In this document: positions 1 through 9,740 of the stretch, in pieces
How positions within the stretch are numbered: position 1 is the first letter of the stretch
How the letters are laid out: each line of letters begins with the position of its first letter
DNA from: SpSt-333 sp040751955
GTDB taxonomy: Bacteria > Bacteroidota > Ignavibacteria > UBA10030 > UBA8401
Length of the DNA: 64,000 nucleotides
Assembly: GCA_040751955.1 (NCBI GenBank)
Contig: JBFMFY010000002.1
Location: 1 to 64,000 of the forward strand
Reading direction: 5' to 3'
Position numbers and translations under genes: made by a program
Notes under the pieces: model-generated
Database searches by the model: none
Seen by the model: the letters and a program-made list of their open reading frames with translations, nothing else
Told to the model about the DNA's origin: nothing

Positions 1-14
1 CAGCCATTCTTTCT

Positions 15-43
15 TTGAGTTTGCCTCACATTTTTTGTATATT
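15..43 (+). promoter_or_regulatory. Candidate sigma-70 promoter for dnaN
   Basis: A TTGAGT hexamer at 15-20 and a TATATT hexamer at 38-43 are separated by 17 bases and lie about 50 bases before the dnaN start codon. The match to the bacterial -35/-10 consensus is good, but it rests on sequence alone. The upstream gene, probably dnaA, lies outside the window. Confidence 0.45.
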
Positions 44-92
44 TAGTCATTGAATTTCTTCCGCCAATCCCACTTTTTTAAGGAGATGAGTA

Positions 93-1208
93 ATGAAATT
101 TTCAGTTCGAAGCACTGATTTACAAAAAGCATTGGCTAAAACTGTCAGCGTTGTTCCTTCCCGATCAACCTTACCAATACTTGAAAATCTTCTCTTTGAT
201 GTTCACTCAAACACATTAAAAGTCACAGCGACCGATCTTGAAATATCTGTCTCTGTTTCTCTGGAAGTACAGGGAAGCCAAAACGGAACGATAGCAATAC
301 CGGCAAAGAGAATCTTCGATACTGTGCGTGCACTTCCGGATACGAATATTGTCTTTACGATCGATGCAGAATCGAATAAGATCAGGATGAAAACAGACAA
401 CGGTGAATATACATTGACCGGTGAAAGCAGCGAAGAATTTCCATCGATTCCCGAATTTAAAGGAGAAGCGGAAATTCCATTCGATGTCAGCGTACTGCAA
501 AAATTAATCGGAACCACGCTTTTTGCCGTCAGTGCAGATGAATTACGCCCGGCAATGATGGGTGTGTTGTTTCAAATTTCAAAGAGTGATATCCGCACAG
601 TTGCTACCGACGGTCATCGTTTGGTACGTGTGTCGAATAAAAATATCGGCGGCGGAAAGGTAACGAAAGACATTATTATTCCCGCCAAAGCACTTTCTTT
701 GATCGATAAAGTAGCAGCAGGAACTCAGACAAAGGTTGCCATCAGCGCAACGCATGTCATGTTCAAATTCGACGGTACGTCATTAATTTCCCGCTTGATT
801 GAAGAAAAATATCCGAATTATGAAAGTGTTATTCCGCTCGACAACGAAAAGAAACTTGTGGTCAACAAGCACGAGATGCTGCAATCGGTCCGCCGTGTAT
901 CGCTCTATTCAAATTCGACGACGCATCAGATACGTCTTTCCGTCGGAAGCGACCAACTGAAGATCACCGCGGAAGACCAGGATTTCGGCAGCGAAGCAAA
1001 AGAAAAAATCTCCTGCGATTACAGCAGCGAGGATATGGAGATCGGATTCAATTCCGGCTATGTTGTGGACGTTCTCTCACATCTGGAATCGGATGAGGTT
1101 GAATTTAAACTCAGTTCGCCAAATCGGGCGGCAATCATTTCTCCTGTAACACAAAAAGAAGGAGAAGATATCTTGATGCTGATTATGCCCGTACGGTTGA
1201 ATAATTAA
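93..1208 (+). CDS. dnaN: DNA polymerase III beta sliding clamp
   Basis: This is the ring-shaped processivity clamp that tethers DNA polymerase III to DNA and acts as a docking platform for replication and repair proteins in the cytoplasm. The 371-residue length fits the family. The N-terminus (MKFSVRSTDLQKAL), the internal repeat of three clamp folds and the C-terminal MPVRL motif, equivalent to the conserved MPMRL end of the family, are visible. The start is supported by an AGGAG Shine-Dalgarno at 81-85. It is followed by recF, the DUF721 gene, gyrB and gyrA, the classic cluster near the replication origin. Confidence 0.98.
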   Translation: MKFSVRSTDLQKALAKTVSVVPSRSTLPILENLLFDVHSNTLKVTATDLEISVSVSLEVQGSQNGTIAIPAKRIFDTVRALPDTNIVFTIDAESNKIRMKTDNGEYTLTGESSEEFPSIPEFKGEAEIPFDVSVLQKLIGTTLFAVSADELRPAMMGVLFQISKSDIRTVATDGHRLVRVSNKNIGGGKVTKDIIIPAKALSLIDKVAAGTQTKVAISATHVMFKFDGTSLISRLIEEKYPNYESVIPLDNEKKLVVNKHEMLQSVRRVSLYSNSTTHQIRLSVGSDQLKITAEDQDFGSEAKEKISCDYSSEDMEIGFNSGYVVDVLSHLESDEVEFKLSSPNRAAIISPVTQKEGEDILMLIMPVRLNN

Positions 1209-1244
1209 TTCATCGGTTGACGATCGAGCAGCGTTGTTAACGGA

Positions 1245-2378
1245 ATGAAAATACTGAATGCCCGCCTTCACAACTTTCGTAACCACAGCGAAACATCGTT
1301 CGAGTTTGCGGCACGCATGAACGTGCTTCTGGGAGAGAATGGTCAGGGAAAGACCAACGCTCTCGAAGCGCTTTCGTTTTTCTGTCTCACGAAAAGTTTT
1401 TACGCAACCGCGGATGCAACAGTATTGAAGAGAGAAGAAACGTTCTTTAAAATTGACGGCATATTGGAATCGGACAACGGAAAGGAATTTTCCGTCCGCG
1501 TTGCGTACGACAATGCGCAGAAGACAAAAAAATTCACGATCAACAACGCCGATGCGGAAAAATTTTCGTCCGTTATCGGTATGTTCCCTGTTGTCGTATT
1601 GTCGCCGGAGAACAACAAGGTAACATTCGGCTCGCCTAACGACCGGAGGAAATTTATCGACCTTGTAATTTCGCAAAGCAGCCAGTCGTACATGGAAGAT
1701 ATTCTTGAATACCGGCGTATCGTTCGTCAGCGGAATGCTATTCTTGTTGACGCACAGGGGAAAGATTGCATTGAATTGCTTACACCGTGGAACGAAATGC
1801 TGGCGGAGCATGGTGCGCGTGTTATTTATAAACGAAGCCAATTTGTAAGGGAATTTGCCCCGTACATAGCGGATACCTATCTCCGCATCGTGGGAGAAAA
1901 AGAAACACCGAAAATCGAGTATGCCCCCTCTGTCTCGATCGATGCGGAGACATCGGCAGACGAAACACAATCGAGGCTGACACATAAACTGCAGAAGAAA
2001 TATCACGACGAACTTCGTTTCCGGACAACGCTCGTCGGTCCGCACAGAGATGAAATTCTGTTGTCGCTGAACGGTATGCAACTGAAGCATTTCGCATCGC
2101 AGGGACAACATAAAACATTTCTGGTTGCATTAAAGGTTGCAGAATTTTTTTATCTCAAAGAGCGATGCAACGAAACGCCGGTGTTTCTGCTGGACGATGT
2201 ATTCAGCGAGCTTGATGAGAAACGTAGCCAGCGACTGCTCTCACTGGTTGAAACCCTGGGGCAAACGTTTATCACCGCGACGAGCGAGAAGATCTTCGGC
2301 GGCGCCCGGTGGAACAACGAACGCAAGAAGTTCATGATTAACAACGGTGCCGTGACGAACAACCCGATAGCGGCATGA
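1245..2378 (+). CDS. recF: DNA replication and repair protein RecF
   Basis: RecF is an SMC-like ABC ATPase that helps load RecA at single-strand gaps. The Walker A motif GENGQGKT is at residues 30-37, a Q-loop/signature stretch around FASQGQHKTF lies near residue 284, and the Walker B/D-loop VFLLDDVFSELD lies near residues 312-323. The 377-residue length is typical. The gene follows dnaN after 36 bases, and its stop overlaps the start of the DUF721 gene (ATGA), suggesting translational coupling. Confidence 0.97.
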   Translation: MKILNARLHNFRNHSETSFEFAARMNVLLGENGQGKTNALEALSFFCLTKSFYATADATVLKREETFFKIDGILESDNGKEFSVRVAYDNAQKTKKFTINNADAEKFSSVIGMFPVVVLSPENNKVTFGSPNDRRKFIDLVISQSSQSYMEDILEYRRIVRQRNAILVDAQGKDCIELLTPWNEMLAEHGARVIYKRSQFVREFAPYIADTYLRIVGEKETPKIEYAPSVSIDAETSADETQSRLTHKLQKKYHDELRFRTTLVGPHRDEILLSLNGMQLKHFASQGQHKTFLVALKVAEFFYLKERCNETPVFLLDDVFSELDEKRSQRLLSLVETLGQTFITATSEKIFGGARWNNERKKFMINNGAVTNNPIAA

Positions 2379-2668
2379 TGCGAAAAGATACGATATCGCC
2401 CCTTGGTTCCGTGCTCGACGCCCTTGTAAAATCACTTGGCATCGAGAAACAGGTCGAGCAGTACAAGATATTCGATGCATGGAATGCGGTCGTCGGCGAG
2501 CAAATCGCAAAAGTAGCGCAGCCGGAACGGATCCACAATGGTGTGTTGATTGTAGCCGTCAACAACGCACCGTGGAGAACCGAACTGACGTTTCGCAAAA
2601 AAGAAATTTTGGATAAGATACACGAAACACTGAAATCACAAAGCATCATCGATATTAAATTTAGATAA
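2375..2668 (+). CDS. DUF721/DciA-like protein
   Basis: This is a 97-residue DUF721 protein. The family includes DciA, the ancestral loader of the replicative helicase DnaB. The sequence shows the family's WNAVVGEQIAKVAQP-type core followed by a short beta region with WRTEL and the C-terminal IIDIKFR segment. It overlaps recF by four bases and precedes gyrB, a position DUF721 genes often take in several phyla. The family call is firm. The helicase-loading role is inferred from characterised DciA proteins, many of which are longer. Confidence 0.85.
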   Translation: MMRKDTISPLGSVLDALVKSLGIEKQVEQYKIFDAWNAVVGEQIAKVAQPERIHNGVLIVAVNNAPWRTELTFRKKEILDKIHETLKSQSIIDIKFR

Positions 2669-2718
2669 CACAACACAGCATCTGTGAATCTGTTGTAAAC
2701 AAAAAAGAGAGAATTATA

Positions 2719-4731
2719 GTGGCAGAAAATAAACCGAAGAAAACAAACGGCGAATACACGGCAGATGATATTACCGTACTTAAAGGACTCGAAGCGGTCC
2801 GCCGTCGTCCCGCAATGTATATCGGCGACGTCAGCACGCGCGGACTTCATCATCTTGTGTATGAAGTTGTCGATAATTCTATTGACGAAGCGCTCGCCGG
2901 ATTTTGTAAAAATATTCTTGTAAAGATAAATAAAGACGGCAGCGTATCGGTGATTGACGACGGACGCGGTATCCCCACCGGTATTCACAAAGAAGAAAAA
3001 CGCTCCGCGCTGGAAGTGGTGTTAACAGTATTACATGCCGGCGGCAAGTTCGACAAGAACACGTACAAAGTTTCCGGTGGTCTGCACGGCGTCGGTGTTT
3101 CGGTTGTCAACGCGCTCAGTGAATGGCTTGAAGTAACGGTGAAAACTGCCGGAAAAGTATGGTACCAAAAATATAAACAAGGCGATCCCGTAGCGCCTGT
3201 CAAAGTCATCGGCACGATGACAAAAACGGACAAGACGGGCACAACCGTGACGTTTATGCCGGACGGCTCGATCTTTAAGAACCGGACATTCAAATTTGAC
3301 ACACTTGCCGAACGCTTGCGAGAGTTGGCATTTTTGAATCCCGAAGTGACCCTTGAGATAACCGATCTGCGCAACAAGCAGGAACAGACTGAAAAATTTC
3401 ATTACAAAGGGGGACTCACCGAGTTTGTGAAGTACATTGACGCGACACGTCCGTCGATCATGAGAAAAGTATTTTATGCAAAAGGGGAAGGGAAAGACGA
3501 GAACGGACGCACGGTTGAAGTGGAAGCAGCATTCCAGTACAACGATCAGTACTCCGAAAATGTCTTTTCGTACGTCAACAACATTAATACGCACGAAGGA
3601 GGAACGCACCTCGTCGGGTTTAGAACGGCTCTCACGCGTTCGCTGAACAACTTTGCATCCAAAAATAATCTTGTGAAAGACGACAAGATTCAGCTGACGG
3701 GCGAAGATTTTAAAGAAGGGCTCACTGCAATCGTCAGCGTTAAGGTGCCGGAACCGCAGTTTGAAGGGCAGACGAAAACAAAACTCGGCAACAGTGAAAT
3801 AAAAAGCATCGTAGAGTCGGTGATTGGTCCTGCACTTTCGGACTGGCTTGACGACAACTCACCCGACGCAAAGCGCGTCATTGATAAAAGTTTACGTGCA
3901 GCGGAAGCGCGCGAAGCAGCACGCAAAGCGCGCGACATTGCACGGCGCAAGAATGCAATGGATGGTGCCGGTTTACCCGGCAAACTTGCCGACTGTTCTA
4001 TCAACGATCCGGAACACTGTGAACTGTACATCGTTGAAGGAGATTCTGCAGGTGGAAGCGCAAAACAAGGACGCGACCGCCGATTCCAGGCGATCCTGCC
4101 GATGAAAGGAAAGATCCTGAACGTCGAAAAAGCACGGCTCCACAAGATCCTTGAAAACGAAGAAATACGAAATATTTTCACCGCAATTGGCGCCGGAGTC
4201 GGAGAGGAATTCGATCAAAAAAAACTCAGGTACAATAAAATCATTCTGATGTGCGATGCCGACGTGGATGGTTCACACATTCGTACGCTGCTGCTCACGC
4301 TCTTCTTCCGTTACATGAAACCGCTGATCGAGCTCGGTCACGTACACATTGCACAACCACCCCTGTATAAATTAAAAAAAGGGAAAACGGAATTGTACGC
4401 GTACGATGATGACGAACGCGATGAAATTCTTAAACGTCTAAAAAGTGAAAAAGCGGATAAAAAATCCGAAGAGACAGAAGCGGCGCCTGAGGAAGGAGCT
4501 GCAATAAAAGGGGGAGTCGTGATCTCACGATTCAAAGGTCTCGGCGAGATGAATCCGGAACAGCTCTGGTCCACAACCATGAATCCGGAAACGCGGACCG
4601 TTTTGCAGGTGACCATAGAAAATGCGGCAGATGCCGACCGCACGTTTTCAATATTAATGGGGGATGAGGTCGAACCGCGGCGTGAATTTATTGAGAAGAA
4701 TGCAAAGTACGTCCGGAACCTCGATGTTTAA
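2719..4731 (+). CDS. gyrB: DNA gyrase subunit B
   Basis: This is the ATPase subunit of DNA gyrase, which introduces negative supercoils together with GyrA. The GHKL ATP-binding motifs EVVDNSIDEALAG, DDGRGIP and GGLHGVG are in the N-terminal third. The TOPRIM motifs EGDSAGGSAKQGRDR (near residue 439) and DADVDGSHIRTLL (near residue 512) coordinate magnesium for cleavage. The start codon is GTG with a GAGAGA stretch upstream. A charged low-complexity insert around residues 575-600, rich in E, A and K, sits within the TOPRIM/tail region. At 670 residues it is the short GyrB type. Confidence 0.97.
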   Translation: MAENKPKKTNGEYTADDITVLKGLEAVRRRPAMYIGDVSTRGLHHLVYEVVDNSIDEALAGFCKNILVKINKDGSVSVIDDGRGIPTGIHKEEKRSALEVVLTVLHAGGKFDKNTYKVSGGLHGVGVSVVNALSEWLEVTVKTAGKVWYQKYKQGDPVAPVKVIGTMTKTDKTGTTVTFMPDGSIFKNRTFKFDTLAERLRELAFLNPEVTLEITDLRNKQEQTEKFHYKGGLTEFVKYIDATRPSIMRKVFYAKGEGKDENGRTVEVEAAFQYNDQYSENVFSYVNNINTHEGGTHLVGFRTALTRSLNNFASKNNLVKDDKIQLTGEDFKEGLTAIVSVKVPEPQFEGQTKTKLGNSEIKSIVESVIGPALSDWLDDNSPDAKRVIDKSLRAAEAREAARKARDIARRKNAMDGAGLPGKLADCSINDPEHCELYIVEGDSAGGSAKQGRDRRFQAILPMKGKILNVEKARLHKILENEEIRNIFTAIGAGVGEEFDQKKLRYNKIILMCDADVDGSHIRTLLLTLFFRYMKPLIELGHVHIAQPPLYKLKKGKTELYAYDDDERDEILKRLKSEKADKKSEETEAAPEEGAAIKGGVVISRFKGLGEMNPEQLWSTTMNPETRTVLQVTIENAADADRTFSILMGDEVEPRREFIEKNAKYVRNLDV

Positions 4732-5349
4732 ATGATCGACGAAGTGTGTGTTGTAATACCCGTTGGATTTTCGGCGGGCTCGTACCGAACGGCGATAGAA
4801 TCATTCAGGAAATTCTATCGCACTGTTACGGTATTGATCGTCAGCAATGTGGCAAAGGAATCGGAGATAACGGAAATTGAAGAGTTTGCCCAGCAGTTTC
4901 CCCATGTGACGAATACGATCTTTTTTCCAAAAAAGATTCCGTACGGTGAAGCGCTGCATGAAGCGATCAACAAAGTGAACCACCGCTTCATTTTCCTTAT
5001 GGATCATACGACGCAGACGCGGTCCGGCAGATTTCTGGAGGAGATGACAAAACTGTTGGCGTCGTCGGAGAAAATTTACGGAACGGGAAAAGCGCTCTCA
5101 ACAGAGCACCGCGGGATGGAGATCGCAGTACTGGATGAACGGTTTATGATGATCAAGCGGAAGGAATACCACCACCTTGCCCCTTTTGGAGGAAACAAAA
5201 ATGTGATGCTGAAGAATTTTTCGGATGCAGCGCAACGCGGATACGAACTGCGGAACTTTCCCATTCAGCAGTACCTGTCACAAAAGGAGTATTCAACAAG
5301 CTCGATTAAAAAACGAGCCGGTTCGCTATTTCAAAGATTCGGATTTTAA
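4732..5349 (+). CDS. Degenerate GT-A glycosyltransferase-like protein between gyrB and gyrA
   Basis: This 205-residue protein starts directly after the gyrB stop with no gap and ends 21 bases before gyrA. The N-terminus (VCVVIPVGFSAGS, then VTVLIVSN) and the EALHEAINKVNHRFIFLMD stretch recall a family 2 glycosyltransferase nucleotide-binding fold. The expected DxD metal site is replaced by a DHTT-like sequence, and the protein is shorter than typical enzymes, so it may not be catalytic. No signal peptide or membrane segment is seen. The fold assignment is tentative. Position and tight spacing imply co-transcription and translational coupling with gyrase. Confidence 0.6.
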   Translation: MIDEVCVVIPVGFSAGSYRTAIESFRKFYRTVTVLIVSNVAKESEITEIEEFAQQFPHVTNTIFFPKKIPYGEALHEAINKVNHRFIFLMDHTTQTRSGRFLEEMTKLLASSEKIYGTGKALSTEHRGMEIAVLDERFMMIKRKEYHHLAPFGGNKNVMLKNFSDAAQRGYELRNFPIQQYLSQKEYSTSSIKKRAGSLFQRFGF

Positions 5350-5370
5350 GAAGAAACACAGAAAGTCAGT

Positions 5371-8046
5371 ATGGCTCAAACAAACGAAAAAATAGTACCT
5401 GTTGATATTGAAGATGAAATGAAGGGATCGTACATCGACTACTCGATGTCGGTCATTGTTGCCCGTGCGCTCCCCGACGTGCGCGACGGTTTAAAACCGG
5501 TGCACCGGCGCGTGCTGTACGGCATGAACGAACTCGGCTTGGCACCGAACCGTGCGTATAAAAAAAGTGCTCGCGTCGTCGGCGAAGTGCTCGGTAAGTA
5601 CCATCCGCATGGTGACAGCGCAGTGTACGATACAATTGTTCGTATGGCGCAGGATTTTTCACTGCGTTACATGCTTGTTGACGGACAGGGAAATTTCGGA
5701 TCGCTCGACGGCGACGCTCCGGCGGCAATGCGTTACACCGAAGTACGTCTGACACGCGTTGCCGAAGAGATGCTGCGGGATCTTGAAAAGAACACCGTTA
5801 ATTTTACACCGAACTTCGACGACACACTGCAGGAGCCCACCGTCCTTCCGGCAAGCATTCCAAATCTGCTCGTGAACGGCGCCAGCGGTATCGCCGTTGG
5901 TATGGCAACGAATATTCCGCCGCACAATTTGAGCGAAGTGATCGACGGCGTAATCGCCATGATTGCCGACAGAAATATCGATAATGATAAACTGATGAAG
6001 TATATCAAGGCGCCGGATTTTCCGACGGGCGGAATAATTTATGGTTACGACGGCGTGAAAGATGCATACAGAACAGGTCGTGGAAAGATAACACTGCGGG
6101 CGAAAGCGACAATTGAAACGGCAAAGAACGAGCGGCAGAGCATTATCGTCTCCGAAATTCCGTATCAAGTTAACAAGGCAACACTGATAGAGAAGATTGC
6201 CGAGTTGGTACGCGAGAAAAAAGTGGATGATATCGCCGGCATCAACGACGAATCGGATCGCGACGGGATGCGCATCGTCATCGATCTGAAACGGGATGCC
6301 AACGCAAGCGTTGTGTTGAATAATCTGTACAAGTTGACGCAGATGCAGACGACGTTCGGCATCATAATGCTGGCGCTGGTGGATGGAAGACCGCAGGTGC
6401 TTCAGTTGAAAGACATGCTCAACCACTTCATCGAGCACCGCAATGAAGTAGTCGTTCGCCGCACAAAGTTCGATCTTGATGCTGCGGAGAAGCGCGCACA
6501 TATTCTTGAAGGGTACATCATCGCGCTCGATAACATCGATGCGATCATTAAATTGATTAAAGCATCGAAAGACACCGAGACCGCAAAACAGGGCTTGATG
6601 AAGAAGTTTAAACTATCCGAGATTCAGGCACAGGCGATCCTCGACATGCGCCTGCAGCGGCTGACCGGATTGGAACGAAAGAAGATCGAAGACGAATACA
6701 AAGAAACCATCAAGCTGATCAACAAATTGAAAGCGATTCTCGGGAGCAAGCAATTACAGCTGCAGATCATTAAAGAAGAACTCCTTGCGATTAAAGAAAA
6801 ATTCGGGGACGAACGGCGAACCGAAATCGTGATGAAACAGACCGAGTTCAAGATCGAAGATATGATCGCCGAAGAAGATGTTGTCATTACCATCTCCCAC
6901 GCCGGTTACATCAAGCGGTTCCCCGTCAGCGGGTACCGCCGGCAATCTCGGGGCGGCAAAGGAGTGACGGGAGCTGCGGCACGCGAGGAAGATTTCCTCG
7001 AGCACATGTTCATTGCCAGTACGCACAACTACATTTTGTTTTTTACGGACAAAGGAAAGTGTTACTGGCTTAAGGTGTTCGAAGTTCCGGAGGGCGGACG
7101 CACGTCAAAAGGAAAAGCGATCACAAATCTTATTGCAAAAGAAGCGGATGAAAATATCACCGCGTTCCTGAGCGTACGTGAATTTAACGACAAGCAGTTT
7201 GTCTTCTTTGTTACCGAAGAAGGACAAATGAAGAAAACATCGCTGATGGAATTCAGCAATCCGCGCAAGAACGGCATCGCCGCCATCTCGCTCGATAAGA
7301 AAGATCTTCTCTGCGACGTGAAACTGACCGACGGATCGCACGAGATCATCATCGGCACGCACGAAGGGATCGCAATACGCTTCCCCGAAAGCGAAGTAAG
7401 GGCAATGGGCCGCGGCGCATCGGGTGTTCGTGCAATTAGACTTGAAAAAGGGGACAAAGTTATCGGTGCTGTAACGTTGAAACGAATGAAGACGACACTG
7501 CTCGTTGCAACAGAGAACGGATTCGGTAAACGGTCGGAGCTGGAAGAATACCGTGTCAGCCATCGCGGCGGCAAAGGAATTGCAACTCTGAGGGCGACAG
7601 AGAAAACCGGAAAAATGATCGCCATTAAAGAGGTGCAGGATACCGATGATATCGTTGTTGTCACATCGAGCGGCATGGTGATCCGCCAAAGCGCGCATGA
7701 TGTGCGTGTCTCGGGCAGAAACACCTCCGGCGTTCGCCTGATAAAACTGGACGACAAGGACAAAGTGACCGCCATTGCGGTTGTTACCTCTGAAGATGAA
7801 GAAGATAAACGTCTGGAAGCGGCAGAAAAATCACGCTCATCATCTGTTCCGGCGATAAAGGAAGAATCTGAAGAAAAAGAATCAGCGAACGATAAAAAAA
7901 AAGCCTTGAAGAATAAGGAGAACGATAAAGAAAAATTAATTGGCAAGAGTCAGAAAAAATCCGTACCAAAGAGTCAGCCGGCAGTAAAATCCGCGCCGAA
8001 ATCGACGCCGGCTGCCAAAGCAAAAAAGAACAAGGGGAAGAAATAA
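5371..8046 (+). CDS. gyrA: DNA gyrase subunit A
   Basis: This is the breakage-reunion subunit of gyrase. The catalytic tyrosine is Y122 in AAMRYTEVRL. The quinolone-resistance region has serine at 83 and aspartate at 87 (HPHGDSAVYD), the residues found in quinolone-susceptible enzymes. The C-terminal beta-pinwheel carries a GyrA-box variant, QSRGGKG near residues 525-531 (consensus QRRGGKG), and a second HRGGKG. After the pinwheel comes a lysine-rich, low-complexity tail of about 80 residues ending KAKKNKGKK, probably disordered and DNA-binding. Length is 891 residues. Confidence 0.97.
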   Translation: MAQTNEKIVPVDIEDEMKGSYIDYSMSVIVARALPDVRDGLKPVHRRVLYGMNELGLAPNRAYKKSARVVGEVLGKYHPHGDSAVYDTIVRMAQDFSLRYMLVDGQGNFGSLDGDAPAAMRYTEVRLTRVAEEMLRDLEKNTVNFTPNFDDTLQEPTVLPASIPNLLVNGASGIAVGMATNIPPHNLSEVIDGVIAMIADRNIDNDKLMKYIKAPDFPTGGIIYGYDGVKDAYRTGRGKITLRAKATIETAKNERQSIIVSEIPYQVNKATLIEKIAELVREKKVDDIAGINDESDRDGMRIVIDLKRDANASVVLNNLYKLTQMQTTFGIIMLALVDGRPQVLQLKDMLNHFIEHRNEVVVRRTKFDLDAAEKRAHILEGYIIALDNIDAIIKLIKASKDTETAKQGLMKKFKLSEIQAQAILDMRLQRLTGLERKKIEDEYKETIKLINKLKAILGSKQLQLQIIKEELLAIKEKFGDERRTEIVMKQTEFKIEDMIAEEDVVITISHAGYIKRFPVSGYRRQSRGGKGVTGAAAREEDFLEHMFIASTHNYILFFTDKGKCYWLKVFEVPEGGRTSKGKAITNLIAKEADENITAFLSVREFNDKQFVFFVTEEGQMKKTSLMEFSNPRKNGIAAISLDKKDLLCDVKLTDGSHEIIIGTHEGIAIRFPESEVRAMGRGASGVRAIRLEKGDKVIGAVTLKRMKTTLLVATENGFGKRSELEEYRVSHRGGKGIATLRATEKTGKMIAIKEVQDTDDIVVVTSSGMVIRQSAHDVRVSGRNTSGVRLIKLDDKDKVTAIAVVTSEDEEDKRLEAAEKSRSSSVPAIKEESEEKESANDKKKALKNKENDKEKLIGKSQKKSVPKSQPAVKSAPKSTPAAKAKKNKGKK

Positions 8047-8075
8047 TTCTTCATATCTCATAAAGGAGAAGTACA

Positions 8076-8540
8076 ATGAAAAAAACTCTTATCACCGTTA
8101 CACTTCTGGCGCTGTTCCTCGGAGGATGTGCGTCTCTGCAGCTGCAGCCCGTGGATTTCTCCTGGGCGTCGGAAGAGATCCTCGACGTACAGCAGAACGG
8201 CACCGTTGAGGCGAAGCGGTACTATATGGAATTCAATGTTAAAGCATTGCTGGCAAAGGAATTTGCTGCGGATTCCATGGCAGCGAAGAATACAAATATG
8301 ATCCGTATGATCCGCGATAAAGCCGGATTCTACTTTGTCACGGGACCGAAGTTCAAAAATGTGTATGTCTTCCAGCACGGCGACGGATCCTTGTCGCTCA
8401 GCAACACGATCGCTATCTCGCCGGAGAAGCCGATGGATGATCCGAAATTCAATCAACGCAACACGTACATCGAACTTCTCAATGGCGGCGCTAAACTGCA
8501 ACTAAACAAAGGGGGCGTTCAACAAGGAGGTGGAAAATGA
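8076..8540 (+). CDS. Small outer-membrane or periplasmic lipoprotein
   Basis: This 154-residue protein has a type II signal peptide. A KK n-region and hydrophobic core end in the lipobox LGGC, so the mature protein would start at cysteine 18. The rest has no motif I recognise. A good Shine-Dalgarno (AAAGGAG) precedes the ATG. Its stop overlaps the start of the next gene by four bases, so the two are probably co-translated. Function unknown. Confidence 0.75.
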   Translation: MKKTLITVTLLALFLGGCASLQLQPVDFSWASEEILDVQQNGTVEAKRYYMEFNVKALLAKEFAADSMAAKNTNMIRMIRDKAGFYFVTGPKFKNVYVFQHGDGSLSLSNTIAISPEKPMDDPKFNQRNTYIELLNGGAKLQLNKGGVQQGGGK

Positions 8541-9739
8541 GACAGGCACTGACGGTACTCGTTACACTGGCAATCGGGTTTACAACATTGTTGGCACAAC
8601 GCTCCGATTCCGAAATCAAGCGTGATTTTGAAAATGGATACAAAGCGCTGATGAAAGATCTGCGCACGGCAGACTCCGCCACCATCGGTTCTTACGTCGA
8701 GAAAGTGGAGGCATTCAAGAATGAATATGCCGAGCATCGCGACTTCCTGAACAAAAGCGTTTATCCGGACGGATATGATGAAACTATAACAAAACTTGAA
8801 GATCAACTCAAAGAATCGAAAATGATCGCCGACAGCCAGGGACGCATCCGCGAACTGGAATCACAGGTTGCGGCGTTGACAAGCAGAATCGATGCAATGA
8901 GCAGTGAGAACGCTATGCTGCTGAAGCAGCTTGATTCGCTAAAGAATGAAATGACTGCATTGAAAAAAAAGGTTTCAGAACTGCAGGATAAAATTGCAAA
9001 ACGGGATGCTGCTGTCTTTGCGCTTGTTGACAGCTTGTTTGTTCAGTACGATACGCAGCATCTTTCCTCCAGCGATATGAGAAAACTGACATCCCTTGAA
9101 AAAAACAACGTCATCGGCAACATCAAGCGGTCCGTGAACGACAACATTGCTTTGTTATCCTCTTCAGGTATCGAAGCGCTTGATTTTCCGCGTCTGTTGG
9201 ATGAGCAGCGGAAGTTCGAAAAGAACTGGAAAGGTGTTGGCAAAAAATTAGCCGACGCATATGTCAGTTCAAAAGACCGGGCACGCGAGATTACGGCGGT
9301 TGATACACTCATCTCCACCTGGCGTGCACAGGTAGATGAGTCGTTCTGGAAAGCATTGAACAAAGTATTCACCGATGAACAGATAAATTTCCCCGCCGTG
9401 ACAAGTGGAGAGGAACTGTACAACAACATTCTGAAGTTCATCGATGATGAGATGAGCAACGCAAACAACCAGGATGAATCCGCACGCGAATCGACATTTG
9501 AAAAATTTGCGTACAACATTTGGGGTGCCAAATTAAAACCGGTGTGGATTCCTGTAATGAAACGGTATGAACTCTTTACTGATTCACAGGAGAGCGAGAT
9601 CGACACGAAAGTAAAATTATGGCAGTCGCAGGTGGCGCCGGGCAACACATTGCTCTATGTGCTTGTTGGTGCTCTCTTAATAGCCATTCTGGTCGGACTC
9701 TATCTTGGTATGAAGAAACGCCCGACAACAACGGCATAG
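8537..9739 (+). CDS. Secreted coiled-coil protein with C-terminal membrane anchor
   Basis: This 400-residue protein begins with a cleavable-type signal peptide (MRQALTVLVTLAIGFTTLLAQ). A long heptad-rich coiled coil follows at roughly residues 75-160 (ELESQVAALTSRIDAM and following). A single transmembrane helix near residues 374-392 and a short KKRP tail close the protein. The topology suggests a periplasmic body anchored at the inner membrane. It overlaps the upstream lipoprotein gene by four bases, which suggests the two products may interact. No enzyme family recognised. Confidence 0.75.
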   Translation: MRQALTVLVTLAIGFTTLLAQRSDSEIKRDFENGYKALMKDLRTADSATIGSYVEKVEAFKNEYAEHRDFLNKSVYPDGYDETITKLEDQLKESKMIADSQGRIRELESQVAALTSRIDAMSSENAMLLKQLDSLKNEMTALKKKVSELQDKIAKRDAAVFALVDSLFVQYDTQHLSSSDMRKLTSLEKNNVIGNIKRSVNDNIALLSSSGIEALDFPRLLDEQRKFEKNWKGVGKKLADAYVSSKDRAREITAVDTLISTWRAQVDESFWKALNKVFTDEQINFPAVTSGEELYNNILKFIDDEMSNANNQDESARESTFEKFAYNIWGAKLKPVWIPVMKRYELFTDSQESEIDTKVKLWQSQVAPGNTLLYVLVGALLIAILVGLYLGMKKRPTTTA

Positions 9740-9740
9740 T

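Noticed and set aside
1077..2111. 344-residue open frame on the minus strand across dnaN/recF
   Set aside because: It is antisense to two certain genes, has no ribosome site or recognisable domain, and its composition is typical of a shadow frame.
5659..6501. 280-residue open frame antisense to gyrA
   Set aside because: Shadow of the gyrA reading frame. The cysteine and histidine richness is an artefact of codon complementing.
7062..7946. 294-residue open frame antisense to gyrA
   Set aside because: It is rich in serine and phenylalanine as expected from the complement of gyrA codons, and no family features were found.
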